Shown here in pieces: positions 1-9,520 of a stretch of 60,334 nt of DNA. Positions within the stretch are counted from its first letter, which is position 1. The number at the start of each line of letters is the position of its first letter. Position numbers and translations under genes: made by a program. Origin of the DNA: JAPLMW01 sp964619675 (GTDB lineage: Bacteria > Planctomycetota > Phycisphaerae > Sedimentisphaerales > UBA12454); the NCBI GenBank assembly GCA_964619675.1, contig CAZUEO010000010.1:1-60334 (forward strand). The letters are read 5' to 3'. The notes below the pieces were generated by a model. It worked only from the letters and a program-made list of their open reading frames with translations. It ran no database searches and was not told where the DNA came from.

Positions 1-3000
1 GTGAGGCGCCACTTAAAGGTATGACTTCCTTCGAAGATGTTGACTAAAACCGAATTGGTTGCCACAACAAGCGGCGGCGCTTCGGCTTGCGGAGCCCACA
101 GAACACCCAACACTATGTTGTCGAGAGAAACCTCCAGGTAATCCGCATCATAATCCCTCACATCAACCGCGGCGTAAAGCCAATATTCACCCTCACAGAC
201 ATCATTCATTGTAATGTCATATTCCATATATTCGCTGCTGTCGATATAAGCAACATATCCGTAAGCAGGATTAGGACTCCAGGCATCCGGTGGAATTATA
301 TCCGGGCCGAAATTTCGTCCTTCACCATTTCTGGCGTTTGTTTCGAATGCAACATCATAATCTTCTGCCCCAATTTCCTTTCCGTTATATACCGCTACGG
401 GCCGCTTGGTGCTGACAAGCTGAATACCGCTGATTTGGTTCGTATAACTGATGAATATACCACCAGCTCTGGGATCGTTACTATCAAAGCCATAGTTGGG
501 GTCGTTAATATCAACAGCAGGGTAAACTACATAGTTTCCGGTTGGGCCTTCCACATAGCCTCCGTAACCTCCGGCTATCGTGTTCGGACCTGTAGTAACG
601 CCATATGTATGCAGCGTAAAGCTGCCGGCCTGGTTTCCATATACATAGATATCAAATACTCCCTGATATGCATCCCTACCCGATAAGACAATGTTTGCTT
701 CCGGCACCGACGTCCTTTTGAATCCATCGCACAACATGCTCGAATCATTGGTATCTCTAAACGAGGAGTGGTCCGGACCGTCGCTAACCCAGATTTGTGC
801 GGCATAGGTGCTTGGTTTGCACGGTTCATCATAGTCGGCAAGGTTTGCGCTTCTTTGCGAACCCATCGCTTTTCCCATTCCGCCATAGTATGCCCGCCAT
901 TGATAGATGCCGTTGCTGTCATTGCCGTCAGGAGAATAAGCGGCACTGCCGATGTAAGCGTTAGCGTCATCATCGACATTGAGGTCTATATTGATAACCT
1001 CCACACCCGGACTTGGCCAGGACGGAGGGTAGTTGTTCCAGGTGTTTGGGTCATTCGGGTCGCTGTAAGTTATCCAGTCTGACGCGAAGTCGGCAAAATC
1101 ATAAAAGTTTACCTTACAATCCTCGGTCAGGTCGGCAGTCATTCCATAGCCCCTATCCATGAGTTCATCACAATTCCTGGGCTGCCAGGCCGCATAATGA
1201 GCTGCCACACGGCATGCGCTCAAGACGCCCGGATATATCGCAAATTCATCATAATAGCCCGGCATAAAATTGTAATAATTATAACGATCCCCCTCGATGC
1301 CTTCAGCACCAATGATAATACGGCTCATCTCAGGCCCCACTTTTCCACCGTTAGGGTCAGTATAAGCTATCGACCTGACAAGTGCGCTGTCCAGATACAT
1401 TTTGACAAGCATTTGGCAGGGGTCATTATTATACTGTTCATCATAAGCTACAACAATGTGATGCCATAATCCATCAAGGGGGACCGGCGTGCCGGGACAG
1501 TCCCAGCCGCCATTTCTAAGAATACAGAACTGATTAGCATCCTGCTTACCCAAACCGGGGGCTCTATCTTCATATCCGACCCAGTCCCCCCCTACCTGCT
1601 GGAAGAACATTCCACAAGCATCAGTTACTTGAGTGCCTTTCCACCAGAACTCAAAAGTTATATCGCCATCAGCAAAGGCATACAGGTCGTTATTGTCAAA
1701 AGAAGGAGGTTCTGTCAGCCGATTTGCCGCAGCAGCGTAGCTGTCACCTGTACCGGTCATATAAATGCTCTTTCCCATTCCGCCGGCAGTCTGGTCCACA
1801 ATACTCGTTGCAGGGCCGTACTGCGCCCAGTAGTTGTTGCCGGAAGAGTCTTTATGATAAGGGTCATCCCCGAACCGCAGATACAGGCAGGGGTCGTCTG
1901 CCATTACCTCATCGACGTATGAACCGAGACTAATATCTAAGCATGTAGGCGCACTTTCGTATGCGGTAATGCCCTGAATACAATCGCCTGTCACGTCGCA
2001 ACGGTTTATAATTATGCTGCATGGCCTAGCCATTGAGTTGACCTGCACGACCAGTTTAATGCAACCACAGGCATCTGCTGGAAGGTAGCCTATATCCCAG
2101 GTTACTGTGTTGCTATTAGGGTCATGGCTTCCATTGGGGTCTGATGAAATATAGTTCACTTCATCCGGCAGGAAATCAGTAATGACGACATTCGTATCGC
2201 CGTAACCGTTGGNNNNNNNNNNNNNNNNNNNNNNNNNNNNNNNNNNNNNNNNNNNNNNNNNNNNNNNNNNNNNNNNNNNNNNNNNNNNNNNNNNNNNNNN
2301 NNNNNNNNNNNNCATCATAATAGAGATAATAGGTAATTGTTTCGCCGTAGCCGACGCAATTACCATCATTGACATCATCAACCTTCGTAAGTGTCTGTGT
2401 CGGCTGCCAGGGACATATTGGGGTATTCTCGTCAGCATATACAGGACTGATACAATCGCCCCACATTTCGCAATGGTTTATGATTGTGCTGCTTGGCTTA
2501 GCCGTCGAATTGACCTGCACGACCAGTTCAATGCAACCACAGGCATCTGGTGGAAAGTCTATATTCCAGGTTACGATGCCGGAATTATATTGCCAATCAC
2601 CGGTAGCCGAGACAAAATTCACTTCAGGCGGCAGGTTGTCGTCAATCTTGACATTAGTATCGCCGTAACCGTTGGCATCATAATAGAGATAATAGGTAAT
2701 TGTTTCGCCGTAGCCGACGCAATTACCATCGTTGACATCATCGACATTAGTAAGCGTCGGATAGTTCGGGCATACAGGTGTGTCTTCGCAAGTGTAGCTT
2801 AAGGTCTGGTTGCCGCTTTTTATCTCGCCCTCGTTTGTGATTGTACTGTTTGGCTGAGCACATTTTACCTTCACTGTCAATGTAACAAAACTTGATTCAT
2901 TTGGCTCTAATGTACCAATATTCCATGTAACTGTGTGAGAATTGGGTTCATAGACCCCACCGTTTGAGGCCGAGTTAAAGTCCACCTCCGTCGGCAGATG

Positions 3001-4458
3001 GTCAACAATATTGACATCGTTGAGAACCGGCAAGTTTGGCTCGTCAGCGTAACTGTAACAAATTGTGTATGTTATCTCATCCCCCGGCCCGACACAATCA
3101 CCGTCATTGACATCATCGGTTTTTTCGAGAGTCAAAAGGAATTTGTTGAAGATTAATGGTGCAAATTCCGCTGTACACTCAACCTCCCAGCCAGAGTACG
3201 CCGAGACGTCCTTGTCACTTGCGATTTTCCATAAGCCATTACCCGGATTGGCATTAACAGTTTCCCCCTTGTTCAATGTGTAGCCGGCCTGCCATGCTCC
3301 GCTGTTCGCATCGTATAAATCAATATGTGTATTATCCGTATGAGCAAGAATATACAAATACCCGCCATCCGAAGTTGGCCCGATAAGTTCTGTGCCCGCC
3401 CCTGAGCCGCCTTTATCTGGTATAAAGACACCCTGATTATACCCTGATGTCATCGCGACCCACGGTTGTACATCTACCGCAACCGGTTTGCTGCTTGTGA
3501 TGGTAAAATACTTATCTGCGCCGTTGGGGTAACTCACTACATGGGCCTGACCGCTATTCAATATTCCTGACCATATTGTATTGGAGTCATTACTGTCCTT
3601 GATAACCACAGAAGTGTTATCATCGTATGCAATAACTGTTAAATCTTCCGGCCAATCTGCAATATCACTAAGATATGTGTAGAACTCTGTACCACTCCAC
3701 TTGCCACTGGCAGAAGGCACAAAATATGACTGGTCATAGCAGGTCAACGCTGAAACGGGCTTGTCAGCTATTATATGAAGATATTTATTATCAAGGCTTG
3801 AATTAGCCCAGTGTTTGCCCCTATCCAGTGTAAATGTGGCAATATCTGTATAGACGCCATTGGTATCTTCCTGTTGAACAGTTACCTGAGTGCCGTTTCC
3901 ATAGGCAAAGACGATAAATTCACAGTGCTCATACAAGGCTGGTACGTAGGTGTAAAATTCTCTGCTTACCCCATAGCCTTCGGCATTCATTGCATAATAA
4001 CCGCTAACACTATTTGTCGTCGCATCGCCTGTGAGGACAGCAAACTTATTCGAACCAGCAACAAGGTAAACACCTTGAGATGTATTAACGTATGTATGTT
4101 CTCCTTTATCTAATATATTAGGTTCAACCGGAACGGGATTCCCTGTCGAATCGTAGACTTCTACCGTAGTCCCATCTTCATAGCTAAAAAAGATAATATC
4201 GTCCGTAGTGAAGATATATGAACTATACGCCAATGAAGTGGATACTTCACGCATGCCGGCAGTATGAATAACCCCAATATCACGGTTTGTGATGTTAGCC
4301 TTTATATGAGGTTGTAGACCAGCTTTCATACCATAAGGACCAGATGTACCAGCACCAAGGTCTGTGGCCGTATAGGCCGCTTTTGCCTCGGCTGTGCCGC
4401 AAATGCCGGTGATGATGATAATTAGTGATACAAACAGGATTGTTTTTTTGGTCTCCAT
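1..4458 (-). CDS. giant secreted surface protein, 3' end cut by window edge, internal assembly gap
   Basis: The start at 4458 follows an AAGGAG site and encodes a signal peptide (METKKTILFVSLIIIITG). About 400 residues with repeated DGTTVEVYD / DDNTSVVIKD / TDNTHIDLYD strands follow, resembling the IgGFc-binding N-terminal fold. Then come at least three DUF11-like repeats marked DDVNDGNCVGYGETITYYLYYD (roughly 3140-1990). A 100-N gap (2213-2312) interrupts the third; since 100 is not a multiple of three, the frame seems to break, but reading on from 2212 the minus strand stays open to base 1. That part holds a LamG-like region (about 1870-1220), a dockerin-like motif VNFYDFADFASDW near 1110, and a beta-rich C-terminal region possibly binding carbohydrate. 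Likely exported and surface-attached. The domain names are my inference from motifs; the single continuous gene is well supported. Confidence 0.8.
2213..2312. other. assembly gap of 100 N inside a tandem repeat
   Basis: Exactly 100 Ns. The minus-strand codons on either side (GATG | CCAACGGTTACGG) join perfectly into the sequence of the neighbouring repeat unit at about 2640-2700, so the gap lies at a repeat boundary. The real missing length is probably zero or a whole number of repeat units, and the frame shift seen across the Ns is an artefact. Confidence 0.9.
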
Positions 4459-4736
4459 TTTTTTCTCCTTAAATTCAATGTCCTTCCCCGCCTGCGCGAG
4501 GACAAGTTTTGAAAAATACGCGCACTTTCTCTGCTTATTCTGTAAATGCTTTTCAGACGCACACCCTCTTCCGATTCAATCTGCCTTCGAGGGATATTTG
4601 CTGGTCTCCATAGATGCCGCTCGTTCCTCAGAAAGCAGCTTGAATTGCAAACTACAGACCTTTTGAAATTCTGTCAAGAGAAAATTCAAAAAATAACCTG
4701 TACCTGAACGACCCCTCATTCACATTCGGGGCTCTG

Positions 4737-4759
4737 AACCCCCAGTAAAACTGGGGGTT
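4737..4759. repeat. C-rich hairpin upstream of AP2/HNH element A
   Basis: Perfect 9-bp stem AACCCCCAG / CTGGGGGTT with loop TAAAA. It belongs to the same hairpin family as those at 5605, 51295 and 52294. The rest of 4459-4736 holds no gene that I can see: the leader of the minus-strand surface gene, a weak CCCC/GGGG hairpin near 4710-4731, and no other clear signal. Confidence 0.7.
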
Positions 4760-4771
4760 AAATATCGAGTA

Positions 4772-4927
4772 TTTTTTTACAAAACGCGCAAAAAAAAACA
4801 TGCGCGTTTTGAAAATCTAAAAAAAATTGCATCCTTATCTGACAAGGGTTTATGAATTTTGCCCTCGGAATTTTGGCCTGATTTTTTTAAAAACGCGCAT
4901 CTTTTCAGGTAATACGGAGGGAGATGT
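4772..4927 (+). other. conserved leader of AP2/HNH element A (possible structured RNA or element end)
   Basis: This stretch aligns along its whole length with the minus strand of 52241-52084, in front of the second AP2/HNH gene. Shared blocks are TTTTTTTACAAAACGCGC, GCGCGTTTTGAAAATCTA, TTATGAATTTTG and TTTTCAGGTAATACGG. The first two form a stem CAAAACGCGC / GCGCGTTTTG whose arms are conserved while the loop differs between copies. A third ACGCGC lies just before the TTTTCAGG block. It contains no reading frame of note. Stem conservation with a variable loop suggests selection on structure. Confidence 0.75.
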
Positions 4928-4930
4928 GTA

Positions 4931-4985
4931 TTGAAAATTGAAGATTTAAGATTGAAAATTTGAGGAATCCGCCTGCGGCGGATGG
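4931..4985 (+). repeat. AT-rich dispersed repeat ending in a CCGCC/GGCGG palindrome
   Basis: A run of GAAAATTGAAGATTTAAGAT-type sequence followed by TCCGCCTGCGGCGGA. The same combination, inverted, occurs at 19497-19606, so this is a dispersed intergenic repeat of the genome. Confidence 0.6.
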
Positions 4986-5009
4986 ATTTTTATTAAAAAG
5001 GAGATAGCA

Positions 5010-5750
5010 ATGTACCTTAATTTACGCATTAAAATTCCGGGGATTATAGCAAACCCTGTCCTGTGGTTTGTTCTTCGCCACAGGAAAAAACACTGCGGCC
5101 GTGCATTCAGACGCATAAAACTAATTACAAACAAAAATGTCGATACCAGGCATAAATATGCCCTTGTTGACCCCCAGGATTATCAGAAACTGGCCCCGTA
5201 TCACTGGCATCTGTTTGAAGGCAAAAGTAAGAATTGCTATGCCATCCGGTACGAAGATGGGAAATTCACTAAGATGCACAGGGTAATTATGAACGCCCCG
5301 GCAGGCAAAATCGTTGACCATAAAAACGGCAACGGCCTCGATAATACCAGGGCTAATCTGCGTTTCGCGACCTGTGCACAGAATAATTATAATGTGAGGC
5401 GGACTAAAAAGGGCAGTTCCAGATACAGGGGCGTTTGCTGCCATAAAAGAAAGAGAACGAATAAATGGCACGCGTATATAAATTATAATGGCAAAAAGTT
5501 ATTTTTGGGCTATTTCGAAAACGAACAGGACGCCGCAAGGGCTCATGATGAGGCCGCCAAAAAATATCATAAAGAATTTGCCGTTTTGAATTTCCCGCCT
5601 TGCGAAAACCCCCAACTTTATGTTGGGGGTTTTAAGGAAATTAAATCATATTTCGCAAGGCTGGTTTTTATAGTTGCAAAGGCTTTAAAAAGCGATTATT
5701 ATATCCGCCTTCTATTAACTAACCTTTGGCGCTGTTTAAAGGAGCGAAAG
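5010..5750 (+). CDS. AP2/HNH-type homing-endonuclease-like protein, no stop before xylB
   Basis: The start at 5010 follows an AAGGAG site. The protein has an N-terminal segment ending LRHRKKHCGRAFRRIKL, an HNH-like nuclease core with MHRVIMNAP, IVDHKNGNGLDN and LRFATCAQNN (about residues 90-130), and an AP2 DNA-binding domain with SSRYRGV, WHAYINYNGKKLFLGYF and DAARAHDEAA (about 135-195). It closely resembles the minus-strand gene at 51292-51912. That copy stops just after FAVLN, within its terminal hairpin; here the frame continues through the hairpin at 5605-5633 and on, in frame, to the xylB ATG at 5751. The functional end is probably near 5605. Such proteins are known as site-specific mobile nucleases; the target here is unknown. 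Confidence 0.75.
5605..5633. repeat. C-rich hairpin at the 3' end of element A
   Basis: Perfect 12-bp stem AAAACCCCCAAC / GTTGGGGGTTTT with loop TTTAT. The core CCCCCAACTTTATGTTGGGG is identical to the hairpin at 52294-52318 in front of element B. It is read through in frame as part of the nuclease ORF. Confidence 0.75.
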
Positions 5751-7229
5751 ATGTATTTTTTAGGTTTTGACGTAGGCAGTTCATCGGTTAAGGCGTCGCT
5801 TCTCGATGCACAGAGCGGCGGGGTTTTGGCTTCTGCGACTTCGCCAAAGAAGGAGCTTGAGATTATCGCTAAAAAAACCGGCTGGGCGGAGCAAAAGCCG
5901 GCCACGTGGTGGGAGCACGCCAAAAAGGCAACGGCGGAAGTCTTGGCTTCCCGGCGTATCAACGCGGCACAGATAAAGGCTATCGGCATTTCATATCAGA
6001 TGCACGGGCTTGTATTGGTTGATAAAAATAAAGAGGTTCTCAGGGACGCGATTATCTGGTGCGACAGCAGGGCCGTTGAAATCGGACAAAAGGCGATGAA
6101 GAGCATCGGCGAGCGGAAGTGCCTCAGCAGGCTGCTCAATTCTCCCGGTAATTTTACCGCTTCCAAGCTCAAATGGGTCGAGGACAACGAGCCTAAAATT
6201 TTCTCTAAAATTTACAAGATGATGCTGCCGGGCGATTATATCGCGATGAAGATGACCGGCGAAATCAAGACCACGCCTTCAGGACTTTCTGAAGGGATAA
6301 TGTGGGATTTCCGCAAGCAGGGCTTAGCTGATTTACTTATGAAGCATTACCGGATACCGCAGGAGTTTGTCGCTGATGTTGTCCCTACTTTTTCAGTACA
6401 GGGTGAATTAACAACCCAGGCAGCAAAAGAGCTCGGCTTGAAGGCCGGCACATTGGTTACATACCGCGGGGGCGACCAGCCTAATAATGCGCTTTCGCTG
6501 AATGTTCTTGAGCCTGGTGAAATCGCAGCGACAGCTGGGACCAGTGGAGTAATTTATGGTGTTACGGATAAGGCGAATTTTGATGCCAAGTCGAGGGTCA
6601 ATACTTTTGTCCACGTCAACCATACAAACAAAAAGCCAAGATACGGAGTGCTGCTGTGCATTAATGGAACGGGTATCCTAAACAGCTGGCTCAAACATAA
6701 TACCGGTACGATAGATTACCCACAAATGGATGCACTGGCTCAAAAAGCACCCATCGGCTCAAACGGACTTATCATCCTTCCTTACGGCAACGGTGCAGAA
6801 CGCACACTGGAAAACAGGAATATCGGGGCTTCGATTCATAATATGAGCTTCAACGTTCACAGCAGGGCACATCTGCTGAGGGCCGCACAGGAAGGTATCG
6901 TCTTTGCACTCAACTACGGCCTGGAGATAATGCGGAAGGTCGGCGTCAAAGCCAAAAAGGTCCGGGCAGGCAATGCGAATATGTTTATAAGTCCGCTTTT
7001 CTGCCAGGCGTTTTCCTGCGTTACACAAACCGTTGTTGAACTTTATAATACCGACGGCTCGGCAGGCGCGGCAAGAGGGGCGGGAATCGGAGCAGGCGTT
7101 TACAAGAATTTTTCAAAGGCATTCGAGGGCTTAAAGAGCACCAAAAGAATCGAGCCAAACAAAAAACTTGTCGGCCAATATAAGGCCGCTTATCAAAACT
7201 GGCTTGAAGTTCTCAATCGTGCGTTTTAG
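5751..7229 (+). CDS. xylB: FGGY-family carbohydrate kinase, xylulokinase-like
   Basis: ATP-dependent sugar kinase, most like D-xylulose kinase, feeding the pentose phosphate pathway in the cytoplasm. The start at 5751 has a good site (AAAGGAGCGAAAG) and gives 492 residues, the usual length of the family. Visible motifs are the N-terminal phosphate loop FLGFDVGSSSVKASLLD, GISYQMHGLVLVD, the GGDQPNNAL segment and the ADENOSINE-loop-like ATAGTSGVIYG. The upstream nuclease ORF is in frame with it, but the internal ribosome site and perfect family N-terminus argue that 5751 is the real start. The AP2/HNH element occupies the space where its promoter would be. The convergent sugar-type regulator 12 bases downstream fits a sugar-utilisation locus. 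The exact substrate is not proven. Confidence 0.85.
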   Translation: MYFLGFDVGSSSVKASLLDAQSGGVLASATSPKKELEIIAKKTGWAEQKPATWWEHAKKATAEVLASRRINAAQIKAIGISYQMHGLVLVDKNKEVLRDAIIWCDSRAVEIGQKAMKSIGERKCLSRLLNSPGNFTASKLKWVEDNEPKIFSKIYKMMLPGDYIAMKMTGEIKTTPSGLSEGIMWDFRKQGLADLLMKHYRIPQEFVADVVPTFSVQGELTTQAAKELGLKAGTLVTYRGGDQPNNALSLNVLEPGEIAATAGTSGVIYGVTDKANFDAKSRVNTFVHVNHTNKKPRYGVLLCINGTGILNSWLKHNTGTIDYPQMDALAQKAPIGSNGLIILPYGNGAERTLENRNIGASIHNMSFNVHSRAHLLRAAQEGIVFALNYGLEIMRKVGVKAKKVRAGNANMFISPLFCQAFSCVTQTVVELYNTDGSAGAARGAGIGAGVYKNFSKAFEGLKSTKRIEPNKKLVGQYKAAYQNWLEVLNRAF

Positions 7230-7241
7230 AAAAAATACATG

Positions 7242-8366
7242 CTAATGTAAGGTTTCGAGCACCGCCTCAGCACAATCTTTGTCTAGGTAAACATGGCTTG
7301 CCATTTGCTTCCTGAGAATTCCTATAATAGAGTGGCAGCCTTTTTGTTTTCCTGCTGCCAGGACGATACATCGAGAACCTTTGCGTATCTTATCACGAAG
7401 CTGCTTAAGATTAATGACTGAAAATACATGGTCACGGATCCTTTCGGGCAGCTCGACTGGTTCGCCGGAAAGCCCATCGTAACAGTTGCAGAGTATATCA
7501 GACAAGTTGGGATGGTCCTCGACAAACTTCAACTCGTCTGCCCGCTCAAGCAGTTGACGCATTAACGACTTGCGTTCGCCGAGGTAACCAACACTGCTGA
7601 GGATAATTTCAGCCTCGTTTACCAGCCGTAAGTTTTCCTGCACATCCGCATCATTACAGAATGCTGTCAGAGCAGACTTATCGGCGAACCAAGCCGGACC
7701 AAGCAGTCCCCAGGTCTTGGCCCCGAGGTGCCCTGCGATAATGGCTGCTACTGTATCCGACAAAGCAGCAACGTTTGGCCGAATCCCACCGCTCGTTAAA
7801 GAACAGACGGTAACTTTCTCTCGCATATTAGCCGGAATCTCTACCTGCCATGCCATTTCCGGCAGACTCTGAGAAACCCTCGCTAAGTCAATCATAGTTC
7901 CTCCACCACTGACGCCAACAACGAGGGGCTTATTTGTGTCGCCATTTTTCAACCTGTTCGTCAAAAGCCGGTCGAGGTCTAACCAAACGTATCGCAGCAT
8001 CTCCTCGTAATTCGGTGCCACAAAAAGCTCAACTCCTTCTAATAATAGAGTCCGGGTAATTTTCTGCGCAAGTTCCTCCTCATAGAAAGGACTTACCCGC
8101 AAGAAATGGTACTTCTGAGCAGCTTCGGTAATGCGACGGCCGACAAACTGTGTCGACACCTTTTTTGCCGGGTTGGGGTCACAACAATCGGGAACATTTT
8201 TCCCTACCCATTTTCGGATTCTGTAAGCGATTTGGGCATGACTGAGCTTTTCTTCAGCAAACCACTGCGTAATCAAATGCAAAAGCCGCCTTTTATCTCT
8301 GTCCGGCAATCTTACCCAATGAACTGCTGAAGGTCCTCTTTCCAAAAATGGGGTTTTCTTAGCCAT
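7242..8366 (-). CDS. SorC/DeoR-type sugar-binding transcriptional regulator
   Basis: The start at 8366 follows TTAAGGAG. The N-terminus carries a helix-turn-helix (LLHLITQWFAEEKLSHAQIA, about residues 28-47) followed by IRKWVG. The rest (about 110-374) has the features of the SorC sugar-binding domain: VVGVSGGGTMIDLAR, VTVCSLTSGGIRPN, GLLGPAWFADKSA, ILSSVGYLG and the C-terminal VLAAGKQKGCHSIIGILR. Such proteins bind a phosphorylated sugar and control catabolic genes. It converges on xylB with 12 bases between the stops, so control of xylB is plausible but inferred. Two direct repeats just upstream of its start look like its own operators. Confidence 0.8.
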   Translation of the reverse strand: MAKKTPFLERGPSAVHWVRLPDRDKRRLLHLITQWFAEEKLSHAQIAYRIRKWVGKNVPDCCDPNPAKKVSTQFVGRRITEAAQKYHFLRVSPFYEEELAQKITRTLLLEGVELFVAPNYEEMLRYVWLDLDRLLTNRLKNGDTNKPLVVGVSGGGTMIDLARVSQSLPEMAWQVEIPANMREKVTVCSLTSGGIRPNVAALSDTVAAIIAGHLGAKTWGLLGPAWFADKSALTAFCNDADVQENLRLVNEAEIILSSVGYLGERKSLMRQLLERADELKFVEDHPNLSDILCNCYDGLSGEPVELPERIRDHVFSVINLKQLRDKIRKGSRCIVLAAGKQKGCHSIIGILRKQMASHVYLDKDCAEAVLETLH

Positions 8367-8380
8367 ATTTTGGTTCTCCT

Positions 8381-8430
8381 TAACTAATTTTGTATATTGT
8401 CCTCTTCGTCATAACTAATTTTGTACAATG
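8381..8430 (-). promoter_or_regulatory. direct-repeat operator candidate of the SorC-type regulator
   Basis: TAACTAATTTTGTATATTG (8381-8399) is repeated as TAACTAATTTTGTACAATG (8412-8430), 31 bases apart, three helical turns, immediately upstream of the regulator start. This arrangement suits cooperative autoregulation. A looser related sequence (TTGTTTGTACATAAG) lies near 8496-8510. The rest of 8431-8700 shows no gene. Confidence 0.5.
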
Positions 8431-8713
8431 CTCAAACATTATACACTATCCTGAATAAAATAGTCCAGATATAATAATTTCTGCATAATAAAAATTGTTT
8501 GTACATAAGTGCTTGAAAATACAAATCTTATGGCATTTTTTCTTGCATTCACTTGCCGCCTCACCGTATAGTAACAACATGATATGATTTGTCGTTGAAC
8601 AGTTTGGGTTTTTCTTTATGAGGAATTACACAATAATCTCGCAAGGCATCGTAACGCAAAATTGCACACAATGCAGGAACCTTTTTTCAAAGATTGACAG
8701 AGGATAAAAATGC

Positions 8714-8850
8714 GCTATTGCCGTGATGCGTGTCTGATGGCAGCGAGACCCCTCGGCTCGGATGCCGAGGGGTCTATGATTTGCCAAATGGCGCATCGCA
8801 GCGGGTTCTTTTCAAAAGATAAAATAATAATGGATTAAGGAGAAAGAAAA
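8714..8850 (+). repeat. leader of the 8851 gene, duplicated before the 9521 gene
   Basis: GCTATTGCCGTGATGCGTGT (8714-8733) recurs exactly at 9450-9469, and both are followed by GCGGGT...TTTTCAAAA...AATAATGGATTAAGGAGAAA and then ATGGAAGCGAAAAAA. The 8851 copy contains an extra perfect hairpin, 11-bp stem GACCCCTCGGC / GCCGAGGGGTC at 8747-8774 with a 6-base loop. No T-run follows, so it is not a typical terminator. Confidence 0.65.
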
Positions 8851-9462
8851 ATGGAAGCGAAAAAAGCAATTTTGATTTCGTCACTAATTTTGTTCATCGC
8901 CGGCATTTGCAGCACACTTATGGCCGACGCTCTCACTGGTTTCTATACTATGGTTGCTTCAGGAGACCAGGATTTTGGCGGCGCTTTCAATTGGCCGGTA
9001 CCAGGTATGATTGAAAGCCGGCTTGGACCTCATGGCTTGCCTGTGCTATCGGCTACCGGAATCGATGCGGGGTCTGGTGACCCAAGCTTTTTCCGCACCG
9101 TTCACTGGCAGGGCACATTTACCTTAGAAAATGCCGACCAAATCGTACTTTTTTTGCAAGCTGACGATGATGTGTGGATTTTTGTCGATGGTGTTCTCGT
9201 CGCGGAGAATCATCACGGATATACATCCAATACAAGCGCGAACGTATCTGCGGGAGTACATTCGATAGATGTATTCTATGGCGATCGTTTTCAAGTGTAT
9301 GATGCGATACAGCTTATATCTTCTGTCCCGCTATTTCCCATTCCCGAACCGACGACGATTTGTCTGTTCGGCTTTGGTGTTTTGAGTCTGGCTCGCAGAA
9401 AGAAACGTGCATACGTAAAAATAAAGATAGAGAGAGATAAAAACCGTATGCTATTGCCGTGA
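8851..9462 (+). CDS. PEP-CTERM secreted protein with fibro-slime/PA14-like domain
   Basis: A signal peptide (MEAKKAILISSLILFIAGIC) is followed by one domain with HWQGTFTLENADQIVLFLQ and DDDVWIFVDGVLVAENHHG, the hallmark of the fibro-slime domain. A PEP-CTERM sorting signal comes next (IPEPTTICLFGFGVLSLA then RRKKR, about residues 170-188). Proteins of this kind are exported, processed by an exosortase and placed at the cell surface. The tail extends about 18 residues beyond the usual basic end, and its last residues (NRMLLP) are encoded by the duplicated leader of the next gene, suggesting the original stop was lost when that repeat arrived. Confidence 0.8.
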   Translation: MEAKKAILISSLILFIAGICSTLMADALTGFYTMVASGDQDFGGAFNWPVPGMIESRLGPHGLPVLSATGIDAGSGDPSFFRTVHWQGTFTLENADQIVLFLQADDDVWIFVDGVLVAENHHGYTSNTSANVSAGVHSIDVFYGDRFQVYDAIQLISSVPLFPIPEPTTICLFGFGVLSLARRKKRAYVKIKIERDKNRMLLP

Positions 9463-9520
9463 TGCGTGTGGAAGCGGGTATTTTCAAAAAATAATAATAA
9501 TGGATTAAGGAGAAACAAAA

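Noticed and set aside
87..686. 199-codon plus-strand ORF
   Set aside because: Antisense to the continuous surface-protein frame, which carries recognisable domains.
5010..7229. A genuine 739-residue nuclease-kinase fusion protein
   Set aside because: The kinase has its own strong ribosome site and canonical N-terminus at 5751, and the joining stretch is hairpin plus low-complexity sequence. Kept as two genes with a note.
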